A stretch of 64,000 nt of DNA, from assembly GCF_000247815.1 (NCBI RefSeq), contig NC_021678.1, forward strand, positions 28,989,749-29,053,748, given 5' to 3'. The stretch's first letter is position 1; each line of letters begins with the position of its first letter. Shown piece by piece: positions 10,703 through 21,789 of the stretch. The notes below the pieces were generated by a model. The model ran no database searches. It was not told the origin of the DNA and saw nothing but the letters and a program-made list of their open reading frames with translations. The position numbers and the translations under genes are program-made. This DNA is from Ficedula albicollis. Lineage: Eukaryota; Chordata; Aves; Passeriformes; Muscicapidae.

Positions 10703-13440
10703 TCTATTGTTAGCAGTCCAACGTGTAAGAGCAGCACAGCACAGGCAGTCTGACATTCTTGCTTCTATGACTCAGTGTGTTACTATTAATAGCATTTGAG
10801 GCTCAAGTGGGGAGCTGGGCTGAACCCCACCAACACGGTGCCATTATGTCACATTTCTGACACATCAGAGATGTCAGGCTGTAACTCAACCTGGCCGTGT
10901 TCTTTTTCAAGCTGTATTTTGTAAACAGTTAGAGGACAGCCTCCTGAAAGGGGCACATCTGACCTTCATTCATAAATATTTGATTTGATGTGCAGAGCAC
11001 AGCCTATGGACACACACCCATGGATGCTGTTAACCCCTTCCTGGGATCCTCAGACACCCTCAAAAGGCTTGCAGTGATGATCATTCATTTTTTTTTTTTG
11101 TTCCAGAAGCTGCTGACACAGAAGCTGCTTGTTGGTATGTGGACTTTCTGTTCTCCAAGTACATTCCTCCATTTTTCACATGTGCTAGAGATTAGCACTG
11201 CTGTATCTCACATCGTTCAGCCATGAGAGCTGCAGTGGTAGACTACAGCAGCATGCATATAAAATGTAATTTTAAAATACAGGCTGCAGTAAACTATGCT
11301 GGAGATTTAGGAGTAAAATGCAATCTACTCCAGAGTAAGGACATATGAAGAGCAGAGGTGAATATTGTAAATAAAATCTCTTTACACCCAGAGGGTCTTT
11401 GGTTTTAATCTCGTTGTTCCAAGTCAAGGCTAAAATTTTTACCCTGTTGTACAACTCAGAATCGGCTCAGATATCCTAAACTAGAGATGCAAAAGGAATA
11501 GATAGCATTCTAGAAACAATCCCTCGGCACTTACTGTTATTAAGGAGTACCTATTTTAAAGGAAAGCAAAATAACTCTTTTTCTTTAAATACCTTTTACA
11601 CTGCACAAACTAAATAAAGTCTTCCTTGAACACAGTGTGGGTGGAAGAGTCACAAAGAATACACTACAGCTAAACAACATGCTCATGTTGCTGTTATTTG
11701 CTGATGAAAAATATCTTGTACATTCAGCAAGAGGCATGAGCGCCATACTGAGATCACTCCACAAGGGCAGAGTTAAACCAGTTTGTTTTGCTATTTCTTG
11801 TACCTTGATTATATTGAAAAAGTATGAGTAAGATACTAAGCAGTTTAGCTGTGATTTAAGGTTTGTTATTCTCATTTTAAAGGCTGGTGTTCATATTTTT
11901 ATCTTGCACTCATTCTTCACAGATGAGATCATGGCTTAGAAGTATCAGCACACAGTTTTTGTACAATTTCTTCAAAATTAAACTGATATCTCTTGTTCAT
12001 AAAGAAATGAGGAGAAAAGGCAGGTAGAAAACAGAAAAAGAAAGCGGAGAAGTTGTTCCACTAAATAATATCCAGGAAAATATAATCAGTTTAATGTCAT
12101 TGCTTCCAGCAAAAAGCCTGGAACAAGGTTTTGACAAGAAAGGCTGCCCCAGGCTTCTACTGCTTAACCACTGTCCAACCCAAGTCAATCACCCAGAGAG
12201 ACATAATTTCTGTGAAATCTCAACTACAGCATTATGTTTTTTACAAAATTACACCCCAGGAAAACACTTTTGACTTGAGGCCTTGGAGAAGGCTTCCAAA
12301 TTTAAGTGATGGAGTTAAAGTCATGGGTGTGTAGTTAGTACAGAAATGTGTAATTTCACATGGTGAATGGTTTTGAATTTAGGGTTTTTAGAATAAGACG
12401 AAATAAAAGTTCTTGAGTGTTGTCTCTTTCTGTCTCCTTCTTTCTTCTTCTTCCTAATTTTGGGTAGTAGTTTTTGGTTAGATAGTTAGTGCTGCACTGC
12501 AAGTCACAGGTGTTTGGCTATTAGGTCAAAAGTAAAAATAATGTAGGTGTTAGGTCTTCATTAAACTGTTTTGCTTTAAAAGATCTTGTAACTAGCTGAA
12601 TTCATCTCCATTTTGCTCACTTTTAGCTGGTAGTTAAAAGTGTTGCAAAACTCTCTGTACTATAAATAAGATTTAAAAAACAACCAAGTCCAAACATGAG
12701 AAATTTGTCTCCTTCGTGTTTTTAATTCTAACTCTAAGTAAAAACAACAACAACAACAACAAAATAAAGACAAGCCATTAGTTAAGTAGTGCAATTAAGT
12801 CCCACTACATGCACAGACCCACCAGAGAGGAATATGGTTCTTTCCCAGCACATACTATGGTCCTGCCATCCTACACCTTGAGATCACATTGTCCCTGTTG
12901 ATAGGATTGATCTTCAAGCAGATAATGCCTGAGGGTCTGGATTCTAACCCCTACCTTTCTGCTGTGCTGGGCTTTTCCCTGTACCTGTGTCATGACATTT
13001 TCAACAAGATCAGTCTGAAATATTGGTGTTTAAAATCACATGCCATCTTTCTTTCAGAGTAAAAGAAATTAAAATTCAGCAAATACATCAATCACTTGAT
13101 TCAGTAAAATGCTTAGTGTAATCATTCTTATCTTCCAGGATTTGGGGGTTTATATTTGGTGCTTTTTAAGAAATATAATAATTTTATATTCTTTCAAGTC
13201 AGACTCCTCGGGAATAAAACATTTGTGAGGTTTTGATCTATTAAGACATCTGGATTTCTTAAAACAAAATCTGATTTTCTGAGATTCTTGAAAGCAGGAT
13301 TTTCTTAGCATGCTGTTATTCAGTAGAACAGTAATAGTCTGCAAAATAAAGAGTAAGGCTAAACACTAATCTGTTGCAAAATCAGAAACAAGTACACCTG
13401 GCTTTGTTCAAAATATTAAGAAGCTTAACACGACACTTAC

Positions 13441-13506
13441 GTAAAAAAACACCTGAAACCGTCGGATTATCTTTAGAAACAGATGAGAAAACATGGTTAC
13501 ATTATT
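13441..13506 (-). CDS. Candidate coding exon 3 of an unrecognised minus-strand gene (partial)
   Basis: A 66-nt minus-strand segment between acceptor GGCAAAGCAG and donor TTTTTAC followed by GTAAGTG. It is open in phase 0 from end to end, 22 codons, including TMFSHLFLKIIRRFQVFFY. It contains two CpG dinucleotides (CCGACGG) in otherwise CpG-poor DNA. It would join directly to the phase-0 start of the exon at 8406-8505 and to the phase-0 end of the segment at 20381-20409. The acceptor's pyrimidine tract is weak, because an AT-rich pentanucleotide array lies immediately upstream. No domain can be named from 22 residues. It may be a true exon in a long intron-rich gene or a chance combination. Confidence 0.45.
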
Positions 13507-13533
13507 CTGCTTTGCCAGTAAATATAATAAATA

Positions 13534-13564
13534 TAATGTAATGTAATGTAATGTAATGTAATGT
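13534..13564. repeat. (TAATG)n pentanucleotide repeat, about 6 copies
   Basis: TAATG units run up to 13564 and are separated from the much longer (ATATC)n array by TAATATA. A different pentamer from its neighbour. Confidence 0.95.
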
Positions 13565-13571
13565 AATATAA

Positions 13572-13988
13572 ATATCATATCATATCATATCATATCATAT
13601 CATATCATATCATATCATATCATATCATATCATATCATATCATATCATATCATATCATATCATATCATATCATATCATATCATATCATATCATATCATAT
13701 CATATCATATCATATCATATCATATCATATCATATCATATCATATCATATCATATCATATCATATCATATCATATCATATCATATCATATCATATCATAT
13801 CATATCATATCATATCATATCATATCATATCATATCATATCATATCATATCATATCATATCATATCATATCATATCATATCATATCATATCATATCATAT
13901 CATATCATATCATATCATATCATATCATATCATATCATATCATATCATATCATATCATATCATATCATATCATATCATATCATATCAT
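13572..13988. repeat. (ATATC)n pentanucleotide array, 417 bp, about 83 perfect copies
   Basis: From 13572 to 13988 every 5-bp unit is ATATC (equivalently CATAT) with no substitution or indel. The plus strand reads as one five-codon cycle in every frame (His-Ile-Ile-Ser-Tyr) and has no stop and no ATG. The minus strand (GATAT) contains TGA in its cycle. The length and purity indicate an expandable and probably polymorphic locus; alternatively the assembler collapsed or polished it. Confidence 0.99.
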
Positions 13989-16900
13989 CCAAAAATATAG
14001 AAGATCACTAATGGGTAAATCTTCTGGCTGCAGGTATGTACAAATATTTATTTCTATCTCAACATACATTTATGTTACTGATGTAACAACTGGTTTCCAA
14101 ACAGCTTATGCTATTGCTAATCCTTAGAAAGGAGATCATGCTTTCATCACACCTGTGTGACCTTTACACTATGCACACATAGTCAGCAATAAATTGAGAT
14201 GTGGTACAGTGAGTACAGACAGTGGTTTCAACTTCATATTTTTTCAAAACTACCATATAAAATCATCATTATTCACCTGCTATAAACTGAATTTATTTAG
14301 CTTATTCATGGATACAGTCAATATTGTCACTGATAAAAACATAATTACCTTCACTGACAATCACCACAGTTAATGCTGAGAACTGCACGAAGGCAGGAAT
14401 CCCCAACAGGAAAGCACACGTGCAAGTGTCATCCTTTACTGTGCATGCCTAAGGTTAAGGAGATTTGATACTGAAAATCCACTTCAGAATTGGATTAACT
14501 GTGCAGAATAAACCCCACAGCCTGTCTTGGGAGTTTTTGGCTCAGTGAAATCAGCAGGAATGCTGTAAAGACTCTCTGGTCTAAAGAATTTCTCCCTGAG
14601 AGCTCCATGCAACACCAGATTGAAGCAGCTTCCTGCCAATCTTTTAATTTGCAGAGTAAAGCAACAAGTTCTTTGTTTTGCAGTGCTGAGAGATGTGACA
14701 GTCTCTCCACTAAGCACTAACCTTTAGTGTGTGCCTCAACAATGCAACATCCAGCAAAGCATTCCACAAGTCCATGGTGCCTGGAGATGACAACCCACCA
14801 CGTGGGCATTGGATACAAACCACCCTTAGATCAAGCTGCACTATTTAACTGTCACTGTGCCAAATGAAAAATTCCTCCTCTTCTGATTCCACACTGAACT
14901 ATAAATAGGACTCTCAAAAGAGACACCTAAATCTGTTCTGCAAATGAATCTCTCCCAACAAGTGTTTGCCAGTCCAGTGTCCTATCAAATGAACCACAGA
15001 GGACCTCAAAGAAAGCTAAAAAGTAGCTTATACAATTTGGCTACATAGTGTAATATTAATATATTCAAACAAGATTTTACAGCAAATAAATTTTTATCAC
15101 CTTACTCCAGCTTCTGGAATTTTCTATTTGTGGCTATGATTTTATCTGCTAGCTAGGCAGGTCACTTGTTTCAGCATAGAAAAACCTTTACATATTTGAA
15201 CCTTTCTCTTAATTTATTTGCTGCCATTTCAATAGCAGGATCATCATAAAAGCATTAAGCAGACATACAACAAATTGAGAGTAGGCACAACTGATTCCAA
15301 CTTCTGCACCAACTGGAATTTCTAAAAGGTAACAATAAAAGCTGTTTTGCTGCTGCTCCATAGGAAAGAGAAACACATTTTTAAAAAGTGTTCACCAACT
15401 TTAAAAATAAACAAAATGGTGTATCTTCTCTACTGATGTATACTGACTGATAAGCTAATTTGGTTTGTGTTTTTTTGCATTTTACAGTTTAATGTTTCTA
15501 TGTTTTATATTGAAAGCTGCACAGATAGCTGCACCATCTAATTCACATGGTAACAAACTAGCAATGAGCATCCCCTGGTACCACCTGCCTGCATCCCACC
15601 ATAAAGATTCACTCTTTAAAGGAAAATAACTAACAAAATCAAGAGCAGGATAATGCAAAAACTGTAACCACAATCAGCCATTCTACCATTGTCTTCTTTC
15701 CCTCTCAGCTGCCCTGTGTCTGCATGACCTGGGTGAAGAACATTCCTGATTCCCCTTCCTCCTTTCTCCTCCCATTAACTATTTCACCACAGAGATTTGC
15801 CAAGTATCTCGAACTGAGAGCCACTTTCAAGGTCCCTGTATAAAAAAGTCTACCTAGTAACACCTCTCCTCACGGGCATAAAGGAGAAGAAGAAGGCAAC
15901 AGCCATTAGTATTCATGTTTTGTGGATGAGGGATGTATGGGAGTGGACAAGCAAGGCAAGCTGGATACCAAGCCCCTCTCTCACTCCTATCCCACTCCCT
16001 CTTGCTGCAAAGTCAAAGCTGCAATGAGTGAGAACAGCCATTTCCTATGCCTTTCTCTCTGCTCAGAAATTTTCCCACTATTTCACCTTTTGGATAAGCA
16101 GAGCAAGCCCAAGGAGCAGCTTTCAGATGAGAAGAAACAGCAATTTCTACCTTCATTTTCCCATCCCAGTGCCATCATTGTTTTACCCAGTCAGAAAGCC
16201 CAGAACTCCTTCAGCTTGGAAGCAGCTTCCATTTCAGATGTACCTGGATCTGTCCTGCCTGCAAGAGGCTGTGCTGGCTCTGAGCACCCCAGAGCACAGG
16301 AGGAGGGACCCACTCTCCTGCCCCTTGCAGCTCTGGAGGGGAGAGCTGCTGTCCTGCTGCTGTCCTGCTGCAACCCTGCCCAGGAAGGGGACTGCATGTC
16401 TCTCTGGGTTGTTTGATTAAAACACCAAGGTTATGCAACTGCAGATGACGGACACAAGAGAGGAAGTCTCCATCAGATACAGAACAAAAGCAGGATTCCC
16501 TGTAAACAACACTGGGGGCAAGTAGCCAAAATGTGCCCTTTCCAGCCAGAGCATCCATTGGCATTATGAGTTACAGAGCAGGGGAGATCTTTGCCTCAAT
16601 TTCACTGAACAATCTCCACACTGCTGCTATTGCCTATTGATATACCATAGAGGAAACCACAGTATTTTCATTATTTCTCTGAATTTACAGCTGATGTAGC
16701 TCATCTTCCTTGATAGCGCCTACTAACAGTAGGAGCTAGAATTTTGTTCTTGTTTATTGGATTACAGATAACAAAGAATTTAGGAGAAGGAGCAGTGAAC
16801 CCTACAGAGTGGAATTCAGTTGCTCTCAGTGATGCAACCTTAATGCAGATTAATGCTAAACCACTGATTTACTACTAAACCAATTAGCTTAGATTGATCC

Positions 16901-17289
16901 GAACATTGACAACCACTTGCCAGAATTTTGAAACAGGAAGCCAAGGGCTACAAAGCCATTAATTGTTCTAATATTTTAAGTAAAAATATGTCAGTGATTA
17001 AATTGCAATAGAGATATTGAAAGTGGGCAAAGGATGAAGAACTGATCCTAACTGATTACTTCTTCATTTCACACTTTATTAAAAACCAAAAAATCAAGCT
17101 AACTTGATACTTTGAAAAATGAAGATTATTAAGAGCTAACACAGATGGAGTTTCAGCTATATTTCTCACTCAACACAAAACCACTACTCGGTATTTTTCA
17201 CAAGGATACTTCTCTGTGCTTCTCAGGACAATTCAGAGCACATCTCCATTTGAGAATCCCTTACTCAGCTGAAGATTGTCTAAATCCCT
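13989..17289. other. Intron-like stretch, no supported gene
   Basis: AT-rich with a moderately GC-richer part at 16200-16400. The 130-164 codon plus frames at 15922-16420 overlap in two frames, lack family resemblance and have no convincing splice structure. A splice-bounded 100-nt segment at 14349-14448 (minus) was considered and rejected. Confidence 0.4.
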
Positions 17290-17790
17290 CAATTATCACC
17301 ACTCTTCTAGACTGAGCAAACCTAATTCCATTAATCTTTTCTCATAAATCTTTTTTTCCTAATACCATTCCCACTGCCTTCTACTAATTTCCTTCATGAC
17401 TTACCAGTATCTTTCAAAAATACAATGTCCAAACCAAGACAGTATCCAGCAGAGTCCTCTTTAGTAGCAGGAACAGAGAAAAATTATCCAACTGCTCTAT
17501 GTATCTCCTGCTAACACATCCCAGAAAAAGAATGGCAGCAGTATTATACAATCTATATTTACCATACATTACACTTATATTAACTGCATATTACAGTTAA
17601 TCTATATTATGGTAAGTATAATTATTCTCTGTGTGCTTTTCAGGATCAGTGTGTATTAGTTCCCACTTCTTATCTGTGCAAGTCCACACTTAACACTTCT
17701 AGACACTGAAATTCAACTGCAAAATTTCAAACCATATAGCTGAACTTATCAGGACTATTCTGAATTATGACATTTTCCTGCAGAAGAATT
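17290..17790 (-). mobile_element. Ancient amniote-type CR1 LINE relic
   Basis: The plus strand carries the antisense order of an old CR1 known from crocodiles, turtles and birds: CTCTTCTAGACTGAGCAAACC, TAATCTTTTCTCATAAAT, then a block with CCAAACCAAGACAGTATCCAGC, CTCCTGCTAACACATCCCAG, and last GGACTATTCTGAATTATGACA followed by TTTTCCTGCAG. Similarity is patchy with many small indels, as expected of an old copy. Internal short ORFs are not meaningful. I recognise the family from memory of its consensus; an alignment would settle it. Confidence 0.7.
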
Positions 17791-18159
17791 AAATAATGTT
17801 TCTAATCTTGGATTACCACAAATTTTAAAAGCATTCTTCCTATTCAATAATTAAAAAAATATATAGAGACTGAGGCCAGGAGAGATTGCTCACTTGAAGG
17901 AACCAATTTGAAAAGCTATCAAAAAGATTTACCTTATCTGAAGGACAGGAGCAGTTTGATCAGCACCTCTCAACATCTAAGGAATACCAGCTACCACAAT
18001 GCCTACAGAACCTGGGTTTTCCTCTCTCATATCACTGCTTCCCACTTCTGAGATTGCTTACAATTTGAGATTGTCCAAGATTTGACATAGACACCTGACA
18101 AGTTCACACAGCACCATTAAAATCCTAGGTCACATCAAGGATCCAATTCTGTGGGGAGC

Positions 18160-18485
18160 TACTAGGAACATCAGCAGGTAAAACCCAAGATTAAATTCCC
18201 ACACATTCCGTTGACCCCATACCAATGGCTCCAGCCCATCAATCCAGCCTGTCCAGACCCCTCTGCAGATCTGTCCTGCCCTCCAGCAGATCAACACTCC
18301 CACACAGCTTGCTGTTGTCAGTGAACTGACTGAGGGTGCACTCACTCCTCTCATCCAGATCATCAGTGAAGTTATTAAAAAGGACTGTGCCCAGTACTGA
18401 GCTCTTGGGAACACACTGGTGACTCGAGTCCGTTCTCCACCCCTGGTTAGTCTCAGCCACCCAGCCAGTTCTTTTACACAGTGAA
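18160..18485 (-). pseudogene. CR1 reverse-transcriptase relic
   Basis: The minus-strand frame covering 18239-18460 reads [20 protein letters not shown], then [20 protein letters not shown] and [14 protein letters not shown]. This matches the CR1 ORF2 reverse-transcriptase palm, where one expects GVPQGSVLGP and an FADD catalytic box. Here the box is FTDN, so both catalytic aspartates are not intact. The fragment is broken on both sides, so it is a dead LINE piece. It lies 5' of, and in the same orientation as, the CR1 at 17290-17790, but the 370-bp gap and different age make one insertion doubtful. Confidence 0.85.
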
Positions 18486-20380
18486 GACTAAATGTGATCT
18501 TGGTGCTTTATAAATTTTCCTCCAATTTACTTGCTGTCTCATCACTGGACTGTTTTCATGCTCCCTACATTTCCCCCCATGCCTTTCTCATCCTCCTAGA
18601 TTTCTTCCGTGTTCCTTTACATCCAGCTGATGCAGCAGAAGCAGCCATTCTCACAAGCAATGCTTTAAATAAATATGGTTACATAAAAAGGTACTAACCT
18701 CATACAAGAGGTCAGTTAGGTAATGTGGTGTGTATCTCTTTTCCCTCAGGTGTGCACTGTCACAGCCAGTGACCGCTTTGCAAGGCTGCACAAAGTGCCA
18801 TTGGTACAAGTGACGGGGACAGTATCTTACACAGCAAGCAACATCACACAGTTTCAATCTTCAAAATTTTATCTTCCAGTTCTCTTTCACAACCAACTTT
18901 CAGGTTTTGCTAACCCTCAAAATCAGACATTTCCTCACAGACTCCTTTGTATCAGGGTCTGGCCTCAGAGAATCAAAGCCATGTGTTGAACCAGGCCTGC
19001 TAGGGTAAGACAGATTTTGTTGCAGCAAACCAACGGCTGCACTACCATGATTACCATGACTGGCAATATCTCTCACAGGAATCATCCTTACACCTCCCTT
19101 GAACACAGAATGGAAGGCAGCTCATAATTCCTTGGCCAAATGAACTCAAGAGAAATGTAAAATAAAGGTCCTTTCAGGGATTCAAGGCCACGTTTGAACT
19201 CCATTTTTTTCCATTTTCTTCAACCTTTAGAACCATTTAACTTTGTGAGACCTCCCACATTCCCATTACGAAGGGGATGGAATTCCAAGATGTAAATGCA
19301 AAGTAAAAGCAAATCATGAGTTAAATGGATGATACTCCAAAGGCTTGCCTCCTGAATACTGAATAGCTCTGCACCTGTTGATAATTCTTGACCTTCCAAA
19401 AACCTAAAATATGGGTCTTTCCTGATGTTTATGATTTCATTTACGATCAGCAAGGAAAATAATTACTGTCTCCAAATGCTTTGAACAGTATAATTTCTAA
19501 TCTCTGTTTGCAATGCCAAATAGAGACAGCAAACTGTCCTTCAGCAGGGTTTATAAGCTGCTAAATCTTGTAGTGCTTGAGGCACCATAATCCCCAAGCA
19601 GCACATGGCCTAAGAGACAGACCTACTTGTTTTGCATCTTAAAGTCACATAGAGCATTTACCCCCAGGCTGTTTTCAAAAGGCATTCCTCTGCTTTTATT
19701 CTAAGAATGTGAGATTCTGATTCCAATTGCTGTAATTTCAGTAAAGCTGAGGCACCAGACACCTTTCAGCCTTTCAGTTAGCATTACATATGGCACTGGA
19801 AAGCAGGACCACAATTCCCACCCATACTGGAGGCTGAAAGGAAAAAATCCATAATGGTTATTTGCATTATCTATTACAGCATAATGCTAAACAGAACCTG
19901 TCCTACTATCTTTGTGATTGCTGACACATGACTGAAGAGCTGCAAAATTGCAGATTTCCAGATTGATTTAAGCCCCATACAAATCAGAAGGCAGCTCCCA
20001 GCCTGCTATGATAGCATGAATTTCATTGGTGTCCTGCACAGATTGATCATATAGCTGTTCATATACTGATCATATAGCTATTCATATATTGATCATATAG
20101 CTGTTCACTGCTCATCCAAATAATTTTCAATGCTAAATTGTGATTTATAAAAATGCTGAATTGTGTGTAGATTTTTTTTTCCTAGAATACCAAATGGGAA
20201 ACATTGCAGGGGCTGGCAAGGCAGAATGATATTTGCTTTTTCCCAGCTCACAGCTATATTATACATTTGCCCCATGTTTTAGCATCACTTTCATTGAAAT
20301 GTTACCTTTACAATAATTGATAACTTAGAAGCATTAACTATCTGCAACAGCATATGGGTTTGGGACAGTTCTTCTCTTAC
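18486..20380. other. Intron-like stretch
   Basis: A plus-strand segment at 18627-18690, between a pyrimidine-rich tract ending CATCCAG and a weak donor GTACTA, is open (DAAEAAILTSNALNKYGYIK) but on the opposite strand to the exon chain. A second pyrimidine tract with CAG lies at 18750. These were not called as exons. The triplicated 23-mer at 20044 is listed separately. Confidence 0.35.
20044..20112. repeat. Three copies of a 23-bp unit
   Basis: TGATCATATAGCTGTTCATA-type units begin at 20044, 20067 and 20090, differing by one or two bases. Confidence 0.95.
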
Positions 20381-20409
20381 CAAGTAAAGTTCATTAGGTA
20401 CAGAGCTGA
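20381..20409 (-). CDS. Candidate small coding exon 2 of an unrecognised minus-strand gene (29 nt)
   Basis: The minus strand shows a pyrimidine-rich tract (CTTTTTGCTAG) as acceptor and ACTTG followed by GTAAGAG as donor. Two leading bases complete a codon from the exon at 21550-21789 (junction GTC, Val) and it then reads SSVPNELYL, ending in phase 0, which is what the exon at 13441-13506 needs. Its main support is phase consistency plus a good donor. It is the weakest member of the chain because 29 nt is short, and a CAG four bases further in is an alternative acceptor. Confidence 0.3.
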
Positions 20410-21549
20410 CTAGCAAAAAGCAATTTGCACAGAAGAAAAGTATCATATACCAAAGTAGATCTTTGAAAAATACTTGCCTACCAAATACAATCACTCAGTA
20501 TTAACATTTTGAGGAGCTGGAAAGAGTGACAAGCATATAGCAGCTTTCTCCATCTGCTTAGTACAGACAAAATTTCAGCACATAAGGAGTTTGGGTTATC
20601 CAAACTGAAGTCCAAACTGAAGTCCATAAAGCAAGTCCTAGAAGATAAAATCTTTGAAATTTATCTGGAAGAGACTGATATTTATAGCAAATTTCTCATT
20701 CACACACAGGAGTTTACAGAAAACCTTTTTTTTTTAATTTGTAATGGAGTGTAACAAACCAGTTAAGCTGATGCATTCCATATATCAGTTTGCCCACCAC
20801 TAATAGTTCTACTAAGGAACAAGCTAATGTTTAATATTAATTAAAACACAAACCAAATTTTAGAAACTACAGGGAGGAACAAAGAGCGTCGCTTGACTCT
20901 GCATATACCCACATGATGAATGCAGTTTTATTCCCCAGTTTTTCAAGCGTTATGATAGAATTAGGAAAATAAATATAAAAAGATAATCAAAGGCATGGAC
21001 TGGCTCCTGCAGAAAGAGTGTCTAAATAAGTTATGACTTCTAATCCAAAAAAGGAGGCACCTAGATAAAAGATACAACAGAAGCCTAATAAATTCACAGA
21101 TGACAAGGAGGTGAGCACAGAAAAGCTTTTAATCACTTCTTCCAATTCAAGAATGAGGCAGTTTAAAATACTCCTTGGCAATAGGCTGAAAGCAAGCAGA
21201 AGAGAAGACAGTTTCACAAATCCCATAGGAAAGCTCTAAACACACTACTTACAGGATGCTGTGCTTTCAAAAGGTATTTTTCTAGCTTGAATACTTCTGA
21301 AGATTAAGGCCCCCTTTGTCCCAGGATGGACATATAGAAAGAGCTGTACCTATATGCACCAACTGCTTCCAGATTCTAACCTGGCATTTTATTCTTCTTT
21401 CCCTCTGTCAGTGATAAAGTATTTCTCCACACCTGAACACACTTTCTGTCATACAGTATCTTGCTGCTACACAAAGCATAAGGTAACTGTAAAGCAATTA
21501 AGCCTACTCACCAACCAAAAATCAAGATCTGATGGCAGTCCTCACTTAC

Positions 21550-21789
21550 CCAGATGCTCAGGAGTGTCATATAACTGCTCACACAAGTAGTAGTCATCTG
21601 GATTCAAGTAGGGCAGTTGCTTCAGCAAGCTCTGCTTGGGAATGAGATACAAGACCTCTGCAATATCCCCATCCTCAATTATTGACATCCTTCTGACTGA
21701 ATTTTGAAATTTCACTTTTTCCAGCACCAGTTCTTCACCTGAGCCACACAGCTTTCCAAAGCTTTTTAAGATGGGGAAATATGGCATTT
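21550..21789 (-). CDS. Candidate coding exon 1 (most upstream seen) of an unrecognised minus-strand gene
   Basis: Best coding candidate in the window: 240 nt on the minus strand, open for 79 codons plus split codons. It ends exactly at a strong donor (CATCTGG followed by GTAAGTGAGG). The residue composition is protein-like rather than AT-driven, with acidic and basic residues and tyrosines, for example SVRRMSIIEDGDIAEVLYL, IPKQSLLKQLPYLNPDDYY and LCEQLYDTPEHL. The upstream in-frame stop forces the exon start to lie after TGAATAG. I place the acceptor there (TTCTGAATAG, pyrimidines CTCCTTCT), so the ATG near the start need not be an initiator; other AGs 30-60 nt inside are possible. No signal peptide, membrane segment or catalytic motif is visible. 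I could not name the family. The next exons (20381, 13441, 8406, 7222) are compatible in phase. Confidence 0.6.

Larger units (their letters stand above)
9056..13440. other. Intron-like stretch with small repeats
   Basis: AT-rich, with the short repeats listed separately at 9532, 10549 and 10603 and a (CAA)n-like tract near 12741-12763. No coding exon could be supported; the 60-101 codon frames have no splice context that I trust. Confidence 0.4.

Noticed and set aside
13572..13988. CRISPR-like or satellite-spacer array
   Set aside because: There are no spacers; it is a pure 5-bp microsatellite in a vertebrate genome.
14349..14448. 100-nt minus-strand exon candidate (pyrimidine-rich acceptor CTCCTTAACCTTAG, donor GTAATTATG), hydrophobic FLLGIPAFVQFSALTVVIV
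   Set aside because: It ends with one base over while the next candidate exon (13441-13506) starts in phase 0; joining them creates a stop. A 33-codon open segment is not significant by itself.
18627..18690. Plus-strand exon candidate with strong acceptor
   Set aside because: The donor (GTACTA) is weak, the next acceptor is only about 60 bp away, and the strand is opposite to the better-supported exon chain.
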